Assembly (NCBI GenBank): GCA_022829145.1
Contig: CM040746.1
Coordinates: 23,719,832-23,783,831 of the forward strand
Reading direction: 5' to 3'
Source of the DNA: Albula goreensis
Lineage: Eukaryota > Chordata > Actinopteri > Albuliformes > Albulidae
Length of the DNA stretch: 64,000 nucleotides
Both the position numbers and the translations under genes were made by a program. The notes beneath the pieces were generated by a model, which worked only from the letters and a program-made list of their open reading frames with translations, was not told the DNA's origin and made no database searches. Shown here in pieces: positions 52,285 through 64,000 of the stretch. Within the stretch, counting starts at the first letter, position 1. Every line of letters starts with the position of its first letter.

Positions 52285-54250
52285 ACAGATCTAACCTTGT
52301 ATATTCATGTGGCTCAGGGTGACAGCGTGGGACGTCATACAGGTTAGGCAGAGTGAAGCCTGGGAAGCAGGGTGGCGGTGGCCCGCATTAGCGCCAATGG
52401 CAATGGCATGACACCACGGCACCGTGCTTCGTTCCGAAGTGATGGGTTCCATTTTGTATTCCGCTCACTGCAGCTATGTCTCACCCTGTCCCTGTCCCTC
52501 CCTTCCGCTTTCACCACCACAACTCCTGCCTTCCTGAAGCTGGACTAAAATCAATTGGCCTAACAGATGAAATTTTTAAAGGCGCACGCATATATCAGAA
52601 CACAGCCTGGCCACCATTCACATGTTTAATTTAACTAGGGGATCCATTCACTCCACAGAATTTTGAGAGCTTCATTTAAACTGGAGTGAAATGCATGGAG
52701 CTGCAATCATTATTTTTTGAATAATAATAAGGGCTAAATGAGTATTTTTGGCAGGCAGATGTATTGCGGTGTTAGTTACATCCCTCATATTTTCCTTTTC
52801 TGAGGTAGAATGCCTTGGCTTGATTAATTTTCGCTGGAGGTAAAAATGAGAAATTTTTTTCTTCCCAATGCAGAGGAGTACCTGAAGCAGACTCTGTGTG
52901 CTGGTGAGAAGGACTGGGCAGATAACGGGAGCTTGGACAGTGAGGGTCGGCGGGAACTGCAAAAAACACCCAGAGTCTCTCCGGCACGCACTAATCCATC
53001 AGCATCAGTGGGAGCCCGGGCCAGCTTGCCTAAACTAATATTAGGTGACCCATGATTAGTGATGAGCAGGGTCTATGGAACCCATCGATTTGAGTGCTAA
53101 TGCGGAACTTTGAAATGGATCCTTAGCAGGGTTTGTGTTTCTGGGCCTGGGCCTGCTGCCAGAGACCAGATTGGTCTTTCTAGTCCCAACGAGAATGTTC
53201 TCTCTCACAACAAGGTTTGTTATGCAGTTTGATTCACCAGCCCTTTGAATACAGCTGCTTTCTCATGTAGGTGGATTTGTTGTGCTGTGGTTAGAGGAAG
53301 ACTTGATTACCATGAGTTGGAAAATTTGAGTATCAGGTCAGTATTGTACCAGTACAAGCTTTGAGCATGGCTCTCACTGCATCGAATCAAAAATCAAAAA
53401 GATGAATGAAATACAACATTATAATGTTGTTATAGTGGTGTTGAGTTGAGCAGAGTCTGCTGTTCATGTTATGCTTCGCATTTCATTCTTACAAAGGTTT
53501 CATGTTCATCCTCCATTGGACCCTTCATGGACAATGTTACCTTAGTTGATCTTTGTGTACGTGCATTTGTGTGAAAGTGATTTGAGACTGCTCTGACAAT
53601 GTTTGTTATTTCTTGGGGTGGGTTGGGACAAAAGCACATTTCCTGGGAATCTATATGTGTGGAGTGTTTATCAGTAAAGGACACACAACACTGAAGTCTT
53701 TTTTGGGAGATTTCCAATACAATGGAGTGTGTGAGATAGTGGGACTTAATTCTCTCAGGATTGTTCTGTCTGGCAGCAATCACAGGGAAACTGGACTAGA
53801 AAATGAACTTGTTAACGGCCTTCCTCATCACTCTCACTAGTTGAGAGACAGCTCATCCAAATACTCACATTCCCTCTCTCTCTCACTCACTCTCTTTCTC
53901 TCACCCTCTCTCACACTAATGCCGCTGTGTCTACCACATTATTCTTTTTAAAACCCTGTTTAATCCACGTGTCTGTGTTTTTGAGGCTGAGTTCTGACAG
54001 CAAAACAAGAGGTCACAGGTGAAATATAGCTACAATTTCATTTAATATTATTATCCTGAGGCAACAATGATAGTATGTGATTGGTTGACTGTTCAAAACC
54101 TTACAGAACAAAGTGAATTATATACATGTTAACTATCAATGGTAATCTTACATCTTTACACATGAGTTCCAATAACTGGTACCTCAGAAATAAATAATAC
54201 ATGACAACAAATGACTGTTGTTTGTTGTTCTCTCTGAAAAATTAAAATGT
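52285..54250. other. Unique sequence, no gene seen
   Basis: 52290-52620 is GC-richer with CpGs. 52780-53060 carries opposing open frames of about 70 codons without a known domain. A CT-rich patch lies at 53870-53916. Confidence 0.4.
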
Positions 54251-54254
54251 TACA

Positions 54255-55425
54255 AAGCACGACTTGAAATGGTAAAAGAAAAGAATGCATGTTTCAGACA
54301 TACTGGGAGCTACTGAAAAAGTATAACAATGATAAGATTGCATGGGCTGCATTAAAAGTAAGATATGGTTATATTCACTGGCATTTACTGATCCAAGCCA
54401 TCCCTGCCCGAAATAAATCTAAATTTAGCCCTTCCCATCAGGGAGAAGTTGTCAGTGCACAGGTTCCAACGGTATGTCACGATCAAAAGAAATTAAAGAC
54501 CTCTGGGTACATGATGCTGATGCCTGTCACTCCTCTAAGGATTACAAAGTAATTCATAAGAATCTCGGGCTCCAGTGAACTATATAAGAGCTATATTGTC
54601 CAAATGGAGAAAGTCTGTACAGTAAACCACAGAAATGAGGTAGCAGTGGCTGTCCTACCAAAATCGGTCCAAGAACATGGTGTAAAATCTTCCAGGTAGT
54701 CACAAAGATCCATAGAACGGCATCCAGAGATCAGCGAACCTGCCTTGCCTTACCTTAGACCAGTGGTTATGATTCCATCATATAACAGATACTCTGGTAT
54801 GGGAGAGTATTGTGGAAACTGCCGCCTCATTGTGACTCAAGCATTCACTGTGATTTAATGCTCAGTCATAGTGGTGGTGGTGTCATGGTTTGGGGATACT
54901 GCACTGAATTATTAACAATGAATTATTCCCTGTATCAAAGAATTATACAAGAGAATATCAAACCATCCATCCATGAGCTGAAGCACAGCTGGGTAATGCA
55001 GCAAGTTTGTATCAAAACTGTTGAATAAGAATGGATGAAATGGAATGTAAGGTTTTCAGAATGACCTAAAGTCCAGACTTAGTCCTCTTCCCTATGACTG
55101 TCACTAAGCTGAAGTAGTTCTGTATACAGGAGTGGGCCAGACTTCCTTGATGGTGCTTTGAGAAGTTAATTAGAAAATACAGGAGATTTAAATCATTGCT
55201 GCTAAAGGTGGCATACCCAGTTACTGAGTCTAAGGGGGCAATTACTTCTTCACATGAGGATTGCGTGTCGCAATAAAATAAATAGGTATAAGAATTTTAT
55301 TTTATTTTTCACTCAGGTTTCCTTTTGTCTACTATATTGTTTTGGTTAAGATCAGATAAAATTCAATATCATAAATATGCAAAAAAATATCAGAGAGGGG
55401 TAATTACTTTTCCCCTGTACTGTGT
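54255..55425 (+). mobile_element. Degenerate Tc1/mariner transposon, about 1.2 kb
   Basis: In order on the plus strand: a paired-domain-like region around 54590-54720 ('ctaccaaaatcggtccaaga'); then, in one open frame from 54810, HSGGGVMVWGYC (54867-54902) and NYSLYQRIIQENIKPS, the usual core segments of a Tc1 transposase. The 3' untranslated end includes 'gggggcaattacttcttcac' (about 55232) and a terminal sequence 'gtaattacttttcccctgta' ending near 55425. The sequence between the DNA-binding part and the core (including the first catalytic Asp) is missing or unreadable, and the frame stops at 55028 before the final catalytic Glu. The left terminal repeat was not found, so that edge is approximate. 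Confidence 0.82.
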
Positions 55426-55838
55426 ATGTTGGAACCCCAGATCTTTAATAATTTCAGGCATTTGTGTTTTCAGTCCTGTGCCCATCAGTGCCTGGTTATT
55501 TGCACTAAGACGTTTGGGGAGGTGGATTTCCTCCAAGTTCATTTCAGACCCAAATCCACTATTGTTCTCTTGAATGAGCATTATAGCAATTGTCTGGCGG
55601 AGAGAGATGTAATTGTATCTTAGCAATTCCAAGCCTCTCAAAATGCACATTGTTCTGAATAATGTAACATTGAATGAGGGAAAAATAATAAATGGAAAAT
55701 TCCCTAAGTTAATTTCATTAAGTGATGTGCTGCTTTCATAGCCTGTAAAGTGAGGATGTCCTCCTGCCTTATGTCAGCTAGGGGTGCTGGAGGAAAGGTC
55801 AATTCCAGGGCTAATAGTGGCAAAGAAAAATGAGTGCA
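55426..55838. other. Unique sequence
   Basis: Opposing frames of 82-86 codons (55325-55573 plus, 55650-55390 minus) begin inside the Tc1 tail and have no domain; nothing else seen. Confidence 0.45.
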
Positions 55839-55840
55839 AC

Positions 55841-56005
55841 ATGTGGTGTGGTGGTCCTAGCTCTGGACACTGAACACAAATGGTCATAGGTTCAAATTCA
55901 AGGTGAATACACTGCTGTTTTAGTGTTGAGTAAGGTGTTTTACCAGCTGTATACTGTTGAAAAAAAATTGTCTATCTAAGCTTGTAGGTCATTTTAACAT
56001 TGTGG
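55841..56005 (+). mobile_element. tRNA-derived SINE
   Basis: A-box-like 'gtggtgtggtggtcctag' (from 55842) and B-box 'ggttcaaattc' (55889-55899) are followed by 'gtgttgagtaaggtgtttta' and 'ccagctgtata'. These match in order a common fish SINE body ('cttgagcaaggtact...'). The tail core is weak, so the end is approximate. This is the clearest SINE in the window. Confidence 0.75.
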
Positions 56006-59000
56006 GGAGCGTGGGGAGAGGAATGTGAGGACACTGCTAATGTTCTCACTGTGTACAACCTATTCTCTACCCTCTACCACAGTATATACGCTAGCAGGCT
56101 GAATCCATTATTTTAATTTCACTATATAAAATAATATGATTTTCATTAACTACTGTTGTAAATCCCTTAAAGTGTATTAAGGGATCAATTTCCATTAACA
56201 TTTCCCAGAATCGTTTACAATAATCCCTGAACTCACCCCTTAAATTGTGCAATTGAGGAATCTATTTTTTTATCATTATTATCATTTTTATTACATTGAT
56301 TGATGTACAAATAAAAAATACCTACCTATCAAAATACATCAGTCATATTAAAATAATAACAATTTTAAGAAATGTAATATTTATATAATACTAGCTGTTA
56401 CAACCTTAAAAGTTTCCTTTCTCCCATCATTATAGCCAACCACATGAGAAACGTTCAGTTGTGGTAGCACTGCTGATCTCTGAGTTGAAGGATAATTGTA
56501 GTTTTCTTGCATGTGCTGAATGCTACAGCCCCTCAGATGTATAGCCCTACCTCTGCAGAGTTTGCTTTCAAACATAGAAATCCTCTCCAAGACGTTTTTC
56601 TCCCTTTCATTTATTTCAGAATATGAAGGTCTTTCTTTTCAGATTGTGAATATACAATTGTGAAAAATACATTAATACTTCTTTTTTTAATTTGAGAACA
56701 TCTCTTGCTGTGGAAGATAAAACAACAGGAGAGTGGGAAATGACTCCAACCAGCCACTCTATTCTGCATGTGTTGGCCTACAGCACAGGACAAAAACCTT
56801 TTATCACAATTTAGAATCAGTCTGTGCGGTTATGAAAATTATAGCTGCACTTCATGGAAATACTCCATTACTCATGTCAATGGGATGATCTCCAAGCGAA
56901 GCCCATCATTTATAGAGGTGGGAAATTGCATATTGATTATGGGGGAGCTAGGAAAAGGGGAATAGGGTATAAGCATGGGTGCCGATTTTGAAGAGGAGCC
57001 AGTAAAGTGAGATGCCATCGGAGGACAGGATTGCCCCTGGTCTAGGAGGGATGGAGGACTTGACTTCCATGCTAATCTATTTATTGTGCAATTTGTGTTG
57101 GAGAAGGAGGCCATTTATTCTGGTTAAAGTGACATCTCCTCCTCCACTGGAGTTGCAGCTGTTCCTTGCTGAGGTGCTTGGGATATGGGGGTTTCAGGGG
57201 TGTATGTGGGGGAGTTTGGCTGTGATCTGGTGATAAATTGGCTTTCCAGAGCAGCTGCCAATTACGTATATACACCCTCCATCCATAACATTCCATTTTA
57301 AAATGCTCATTTCACTAAAAACTCTACTGACAGTAAAATGAATAATGAGCCACTACTAAAAATACAGTCTCGTCTTCCTCTCTTCAGGATTCAGGATGTT
57401 TCCAGAGGCAGCGGACATTTCAGGTGATAGGGAAATGACTCGTCTGTACCAACATCTAATTAACAAGGTTTTTAATCTTTGACATGACCCACAGAGTGTG
57501 TTAATTCCATCAGCTACATTTTTGAGGACTGTCACACCAAAGGGTTAATTTTAAAAAGTGCTGGATCTGTTTATTCAAGTTCATTGTCATCCAGTGGAAC
57601 AAATAAAGTTTACTGTAAAGGCCTGTGTTTGTAAAACAAATAGTGTTACCAATACAGATAAGCTGCTATGTAACCATCAAAAGATAAAAAAGGGGATGTG
57701 CAAATCTGTTACTGAATACATGTGGAAATTATCCATGAAAGCATGCAATTAGGTAAGTAGGTTACTCTGGTTCGTAAGCACTACTACTGCATACTATTTT
57801 AAGGTGAACTTGATGGTGTGATCTGGTACTAGTTGTACTGACTGTTTTTCAGAATAATGTAGAATTTGGGTTATTCATTAGTGTTACAGGCAGTGTTAAT
57901 GTGTTTTTGAAATCCACTCAGTGGTACGTTTTATTATTGATTATTGCATTATTAAAATAATTTGTTGAGATACATGTGTGGTACTTCCTGGCATTGGCTT
58001 TACTGGTGCAATGAATTGTGACAGAAATATGTGAAAGATGTCTCAGCAAAACCAATTTTCTTATTGCAGATAATCATATTGTAAGGAAATGCATCCAAAT
58101 TATTTGATATATTATTTTATATTCTTTTATAATTATCTATAGAAACCAGAATAAGAGTGTCACATGTAAGTAATTTGATTCTGCATTATAAGGCATCCTG
58201 CATCTACTAATCATATTTCAATTCATTTACACAAATTTGTGTACATTTTCCCTCTGACTGAGAAACATTCGTAATAACCTGCCTGCCTAAACAAAAAGGA
58301 GCATGCAGTATTTTTTATTGTGGGCTTTTCATTGTATAAATCACCTTCACAAAATGTCCTGGTTAAATCCCACCCTGTTCTCCCTGTTTAACCTAATCAT
58401 GCCCCTCTTTAACTGCCATAGAAATCACTCCTCCTCCATTTCAGCTGCAGTGTGATGAACACTCTGGCACAAAATGGCGGTTTTCTTTCTCCCATGTGGG
58501 TGTTACATATTGGTGGAGGATGAGGTGTGTTTCTCCTTTTGCTTTAAAGTGCTTTAAGACCCTGAGATGAAAGGTCCTGTATGAATATAGTCATTGATTG
58601 ATTCCTTGATTGATCCCGTGTTGGCACTGGCAGTTGGCAGTGTTAGTAGATGAAGGTGGACTCTGGGTGACACCACTGAGGGAATCAGCGTTTTACTTGT
58701 AAGGAGGAGGTTGAATGCGGCCAGAGACGTGGGAAGCCTAGCTAATTTATGCTCCTGTGGATGGAAACATATTACATCTGATCACTCTGCATTCATGGAA
58801 CTGACAATGCAACGCCTTTGTCAGCACCCCTCTTTTCTGTGCAGCTTGTTCAAGAAGTGGGATTCTTATTTAGGGCTTAGCATGGTTCAGGAAAGGTCTA
58901 GAGACACAGAGAACACCAACATATAGGACGCACAGCAAATCTAATATCTACTATATATCTCTTTCTCTCTCTTTCTCTCACTTATAAACATTCTGTCTTC

Positions 59001-60054
59001 CTTACACACACCAAATCACATACATAAAGAGAGCATCTCTTTGACTTTGTCTTTTCATTTTTCATTATCTTCCTCTTTGTATCTGTCTCCTTGTTTCACA
59101 AATGTACATTTTTCTCCGTTTTAGAGGGTTGTACTTAGTCAGCAGTACAACAGGGTGCTGGGCAGAAATCTGTAAAAGTAAATATGAATACTCACTTCGA
59201 AATATATATATATATTTACTTTGAAATATGTCAAAATAAATTTTACTCTGGCATTAGAAGGTTCCTCACTATTTAATCCTCATTACAAATATGAGATAAA
59301 ATCCAAAACTGGCATCATACTTGTACCACAGAGTTATCTACCCTGCTAATATGATGTACTTTAATAAATACAATAATTCAGGTTATAAATTCAAAGTGAT
59401 AGTTAGTTAGATATTATTTTTATATTTACAGTCTAGAATCAGTTATTTGTGTGTAATAACCAAAGAACAGTAATAAAATGTGTATTGCAGCACTGCTTCT
59501 TTCATTCAGCACTACTGAAGACAAAGGATTGATGAATCCAGTGAGAATACTTGTTTTGGCCACGGCATTTTTGACATAAGGAAAATACAGACATAACAAT
59601 AGATCAAATAGGGAATTGTCTGAGTGGGAAAGCACGAGTTCCTTTCATAACGCTTGCTTAATTTGGCCTCAGCATTTCACATGCAGTATGTAACAGAAAT
59701 GCATAGAAGTGAAAATTAAGTTGAAACTCAATCAGAATTCAGTGCAGGTCAGAGCCATTTGCCTGATGAACCGGTTAGTTTTGTTCTGTCCCACTATGCC
59801 CAGCCGTACCCACTGCGCATCGCCTTAATTAAAAAACACACCCCAAAGGCCCACTCTGAGCCTTCAGTGCTCTCAGGATGGGCTGCATACGTGAGCTGAG
59901 GCTTCTGAAAGAGGAGTACCTCATTTCCTTTTTCAATAACTCTAAAAGTTTAATTTAATTTTACATTGATGGAAACACTTGGGTAAATGAGGGACTCAAA
60001 GCCTATTGAAATTAAATGCTAACACACAGGTGTGGTACCTGAGTTTGTTAAGCA
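56006..60054. other. Unique sequence, no gene seen; possible conserved segment at 57360-57545
   Basis: 57360-57545 is even in composition with 'atctaattaac' and 'gttaattcc' motifs and could be conserved non-coding DNA. 56990-57300 is G-rich in parts, with opposing frames of 71-80 codons and no domain. A CT-rich patch lies at 58960-58982 and a short TA run near 59205. The remainder is AT-rich. Confidence 0.4.
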
Positions 60055-60055
60055 T

Positions 60056-60815
60056 GTGCAGGGTGGTATACAAAAATGCTGTGTTGGCTTGGTAGCCTTT
60101 AATTATGGCTAGAATGGATAGAAGATGAGATCTTTGTAACATTAAACGTGGAGGTCTTGTTGGGGCACATTCGGTGGAAGCTTCATTGATGAAGACAGGT
60201 CAAATTCAAGCAAAGATCAACATTTCATGGGGAACAGTTTCTAAGGTGATGTATTTGGAAGTGCATTCAATTCACATGTCATTCAAGTCATTATACCTGG
60301 AATAAACAGTCAAGAATATCGTGGTCTAGACAGCACATGGGGTACACCAAAAACCATGAGAAAATGTGATATGGTCAACATATTTGTGGACAAGTGCAAC
60401 TGTGTCATATAGAAAAGCCCACAGGCCATGGAAGGAGTGGCCACCTTCATCTAAATGGTGCAACATTTCTTTCCTGTCAAGAGAGGTATCCCTCAGAATA
60501 TGAATGTCCCTACCCAAAGAACATCTGCGGTCACCTGGGGTTCGATATCCATGCCATGAGTGTTATTCACATACCATGGCCCTCTCAGTCACCACATCTG
60601 AACCCTGTCTAGTATTCATGGGAGATTTATGGAGTGATGTTTAAGATGTTGAATCAACAGGGCAAGAATTAATCGAAGAATAAGATTGTGTCCACCCCTA
60701 AGAATTCCAGGTGTGGGTATAATCTAATGTACAGGACATGAAAGCCATATGGCGGCATATCCTGGGCCAGCACCCTACTAGGTGATTGCATGTAGGAGTT
60801 TCCACTTTTTTAGGC
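60056..60815 (+). mobile_element. Internally deleted Tc1/mariner transposon, about 760 bp
   Basis: The left edge 'tgcagggtggtatac' and right edge 'ggagtttccacttttttagg' resemble terminal repeats of the family also seen at 6.2 kb. Inside, 'ggggaacagtttctaaggtg' encodes a GTVSKV-like helix of the DNA-binding domain. At 60577-60609 the frame reads WPSQSPHLNPV, the signature just before the last catalytic residue. Intact relatives have Asp where this copy has His, and the catalytic Glu codon that should follow is a TAG stop here. At roughly half normal length it has lost much of the middle. It is a dead copy. Confidence 0.82.
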
Positions 60816-61813
60816 TTGCACATATAAATCACATAACCTTTCACATTCTGCATGGATTGTTTTTTTTTTTTTTTTTCAGCAAATAATATTATAAAATGGT
60901 TTTTACAAAAGTAATCATATCTTTCAAAAAGTAATAATGGAATATGCATCCTGAGGGTGTTGCTGGGTCCAAAGAGCAGCTAAATGAACCTCACACTACT
61001 GGCATCATTAATATGTGTGTGGCATTTGTCAGTGTGAGTGGACTTCAAATGTAAGGTAACGTTGTTGTTACATTCACCAAATGTTCCTGTAATGTGAGGT
61101 GAAGCATATTGAGAGCAGTAGATCAAACTGAGATCATCAATGTCAACATTAATGTGTCATTTTGTTTATGGTTATGACTGTTCTCTGACAGGACCTCATA
61201 TTACTGACATCTATCTGAGAGATGGATTGCTTTCAAGGTAATGTGTGTGTGTGTATGGGGACACAGGGTAAGCTAATTGTCCCTTTAATCTTGAGCCCCT
61301 GATGCTCCTACCAGAATGGTGTCAGATGACAAATAATGCTCCAGTGACTGCACTAGCACTACACACCAAACCTGCTCTATTGAGTGCAGGAGGTAATGGG
61401 GTGTTTCCTGCCAGTGAGGGTAAGGATAAGAGTTTGCCTGTTTCAGGGCCTGACAGTGGATGTGTTGGTCTGTACCTGTGCGTTATACTGGGTGTTGGCT
61501 TGTGTGAGCGGATGGGAGCTGATATCTTACCTGTGTAAGTGGGTAATAACGAGTGTCTGCTTACTGTGAATGGATGGAAGTTGACATTTTGTGACACTGC
61601 ATGTTGACCTGTGACAGTGAATGAGAATGGATTTTAGTCCATGTGAACGGAGTGAGACTGGGTGTTAGCGAAGATAAGCATGTGAACATGGGGCTTAGGC
61701 TTTCTGATGATAGTTTTTAACTGATCCAAGTGTAGTTTTCACTAGTTTTCACTAGTTTCCGGTGAAAAATAGTTTTCATGTGACTGAAATATGAACCAAT
61801 TAGTATAACATAA
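60816..61813. other. Unique sequence; TG-rich decayed repeat at about 61430-61680
   Basis: A T18-type run near 60859-60878. From 61430 the sequence is loosely repetitive around 'gtgaatggatgg' and 'gtgttggc' motifs, giving opposing frames of 78-91 codons without a known domain. Confidence 0.4.
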
Positions 61814-61814
61814 G

Positions 61815-62060
61815 AATACATAATGATGAAAACAGGCCATTCAGCCCATCTAGGCTAATTATTTACCTGTGATCTAGAGACTATCCAGCACTGCATCAAA
61901 GCAAGGGAATTTGCCATTTCCAGCTGTGCTCTCTTACTCTGCTAAGGAAATGTAAGCTGTAGTAAATCCCTCCTAAGTCTCATTTGGCTAAGCCATATTC
62001 TAAATTTGTTCCCCCCATGAAATAACACTGTCATACATTATTTCCAACATGCATGTAAAA
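61815..62060 (+). repeat. Dispersed repeat ('aacaggccattca' head), copy 2
   Basis: 'aacaggccattcagcccatc' (61830-61849) followed by 'taggcta', then 'tccctcctaagtctcatttg' further on. It is the same family as 26300-26560, in the opposite orientation and better preserved. Class uncertain. Confidence 0.65.
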
Positions 62061-62640
62061 CCACATGAATTCACAACTTATTTTTTAATAATATCTTTTA
62101 TTAAATTTTGGAGGTCAACTGTTTCCATAGTTTGTGAGACTTCATTATAAAATCAGTTCAGACTGATGCTCTTTTTCACATTAAGCCATTCAAGTTTCAG
62201 CTACAAATTGAGATGACTTACTTTTTTCCATAAAAAGGTTATAATGTAATGTATTAAAATTAAAATACATTTGTATATCAAGACATGGTATCAACTGCAT
62301 GTTAAGTAATTAAATAATTGTTTTCATTTGAGTAGTTTTGTATTTATAAGCAGTATCCAAGATATTTATAGATTGCAGTATTTCACAAATTGTTGATCTT
62401 TGAACTGATTCTTTTTGAATACCTTGCTTTGAATACATAGCTAAATGACTGGGGAACTCACATTTAATTTTTTGTACTATAATATGTTTTTAATCAAACA
62501 ACATTTTAATTAAAATTCTGATAACATGACACACATTGAAATGAACACTAACAGCTAAACAGACAGAGTGGTGAGGAATATCATGTAGAGCAACTTTGTG
62601 TCAGTGAAAAAAAAAGACCTAAGCCATATGTGAAGATCTC
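62061..62640. other. AT-rich unique sequence, nothing seen
   Basis: Very AT-rich with an A9 run near 62608. No gene or element recognised. Confidence 0.5.
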
Positions 62641-62644
62641 GACC

Positions 62645-63345
62645 AGACTTTCATTTACATTTATCCAGAGCAACTTACAAAAGTGCATAAAATAGGCTAG
62701 GATGACAAGCAGAGATGTTACCAAGTTGTCAGTGCCACAGCTGACAGTAATAGTTATCACACCTACCTACACAGTAGCTTTAAGTGCTCTGGTAGGTGTA
62801 TTGGTGCATTAGTTTGAGCGTATAGTGATAGGTAGATAAAAATAGATGTTCAGAGTTCAGGGTTAGACGTCACAACATGCAGTTTAAACAGATGCATTTT
62901 CAGATTGTGGCAGAAGATGGGAACATATTCTGCTGTGGTTGCTGAAACAGGAAGTTTATTCCATCATTGGGGGCAGTCGGAGTAGAGAAGAGGTATGACC
63001 GAAGAGGGGTCCTTCAGGAGGGGAGGGTCAGGTGATTAGACTAGTCCGAGTGCAGGTCTTGGTCTTTTAGTTTGATAATAGTTTGAAGGTAGGAGGGTGC
63101 AGTTTCTCTTGCTGCCCTAAAGGCAAGGACCAGGATTTGTGTTATATGTGGGCAGGGGTGAAAGTAGTTTTAAATTCTTGCCGGTACTATTTCCCGGTAC
63201 TTTCGGAATGAGACGCGCATGCGCACTCACGTACTGCTGAATGAAATCGCCGGTCGTAATCTTTTAGTGGTATGCAGTAACGGACCGTACCGGCTTACTT
63301 TCACCCCTGTATGTGGGCTGATATTAGAAGAGTGAAGGTAGACAA
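62645..63345. repeat. Composite fish repeat interrupted by a hAT-type insertion
   Basis: Begins with 'ttatccagagcaacttacaa', the fish SINE-tail core, and continues with 'ttattccatcattgggggc', 'gaggtatgaccgaag', 'cttgctgccctaaaggcaag' and, after the insertion, 'gggctgatattagaagagtg'. From memory this order matches a dispersed element common in teleosts. The reading resumes directly across the insertion at 63153-63309, which therefore came later. Edges approximate. Confidence 0.7.
63153..63309. mobile_element. 157-bp non-autonomous hAT-type element
   Basis: Left end CAGGGGTGAAAGTAG; the reverse complement of the right end is CAGGGGTGAAAGTAAGCC, giving a perfect 14-bp terminal inverted repeat. 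The 8-bp sequence TATGTGGG sits directly on both sides (63145-63152 and 63310-63317), a perfect target-site duplication of the length typical of hAT elements. Subterminal 'ccggtac' motifs are present near both ends. It has no coding capacity. The perfect duplication suggests a younger insertion than its host repeat. Confidence 0.93.
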
Positions 63346-64000
63346 GGAGATGCATGACATGCACGTATTTTGGATGATTGATTAAATCCATTTAAATTTT
63401 GGACCCCTGTATTTTTAGGTGCTGCGTATTTGGCTCCCTGTAGATCTATGATGCCCTTTCCTTTCAAACAAACATACCTGCCTTCTCCTCAACTAATGAA
63501 TTGCATCATTGCAGTGTAAAAATGACTACAAAAATAAGTTTCCTTGTTTTAGACATTTGAGAATAGAGTGAGAATTCAGGCGTTGTACAATAAATAGTGT
63601 TATTTGCCATTTTAAATCCAGAGGTCATCTCTGTTTGATATTCCCTCTGTTCAAATGCATTTGGCTGTTCAATATTCAAATTAAATGCAATTCAGAGATA
63701 CAGATGGTTTTAATTTATGTATGATTTCCCCCCCTCAAAAAAATCTTACTTTGCAATTCCAAGTTGACTGAAGTCATGTTTCCCTTGTAAAATCTAATTG
63801 GCAAATTAATTTACACAGCAAACTAGAATCTCCACCAATTCATGTATAATACAGAGCACCATCTTGGTAGAAGACTCAAGTTGCATCTCCAATAAGGAGA
63901 GGAGAGTGAAGTATGACTGCTGTGGGACTGCTGAATCGGGCCAGTGGCTTTGCTGGAGGCTCATGGATCCAGGCAGATTATTGTCAGCAGATAAGTGTGG
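63346..64000. other. Unique sequence to the window end
   Basis: No gene or recognisable element; AT-rich with a C6 run near 63729. Confidence 0.5.

Overview
This window is vertebrate nuclear DNA, most likely from a ray-finned (teleost) fish. Three things point there: several separate Tc1-like transposase fossils, tRNA-derived SINE fragments with the core motif common in fish genomes ('tttagcagacaccctcatcc' type), and very long (CA)n arrays. It is AT-rich. I found no intact protein-coding gene, no convincing multi-exon gene model, and no rRNA, tRNA or bacterial-type feature. It reads as a gene desert or the inside of one or more very large introns. The longest open frames are simple-sequence artefacts, pieces of transposons, or chance.

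Layout. 1-17 kb: a fish dispersed repeat (1.08-2.28 kb), a run of (CA)n arrays (2.75, 5.7, 7.3, 8.05, 16.3-16.75 kb), two Tc1 remnants on the minus strand (6.2-6.8 and 9.16-9.31 kb), a 36-bp minisatellite with a 108-bp super-repeat (12.74-13.07 kb) and SINE pieces (14.0 and 16.0 kb). 17-31 kb: mostly unique sequence, with a TA-flanked inverted-repeat element at 20.5 kb, a dispersed repeat at 26.3 kb, a (CT)n/(GA)n inverted pair at 27.8-28.0 kb, and segments that look like conserved non-coding DNA (24.0, 29.3, 31.15 kb). 31-44 kb: a large degenerate Tc1 copy (31.9-33.25 kb), a SINE (33.6 kb), a GT array (38.2 kb), and the 5' end of an LTR retrotransposon with primer-binding site and broken gag start (42.9-43.8 kb). 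44-64 kb: unique sequence broken by a (TA)n array and a 28-bp inverted repeat (47.4-47.7 kb), a second copy of the TA-flanked element in opposite orientation (48.75 kb), an E-box cluster (52.2 kb), Tc1 remnants (54.3-55.4 and 60.06-60.8 kb), a SINE (55.85 kb), a second copy of the 26-kb repeat (61.8 kb), and a fish repeat (62.65-63.35 kb) carrying a 157-bp hAT-type insertion with a perfect 8-bp target duplication.

Nothing here forms a working gene system. The best-supported structures are the nested hAT-type insertion, the paired TA-flanked elements, the 36/108-bp minisatellite and the LTR fragment. Family names come from recognised motifs, not a database search. Statements about conserved non-coding DNA rest only on sequence texture and would need cross-species alignment.
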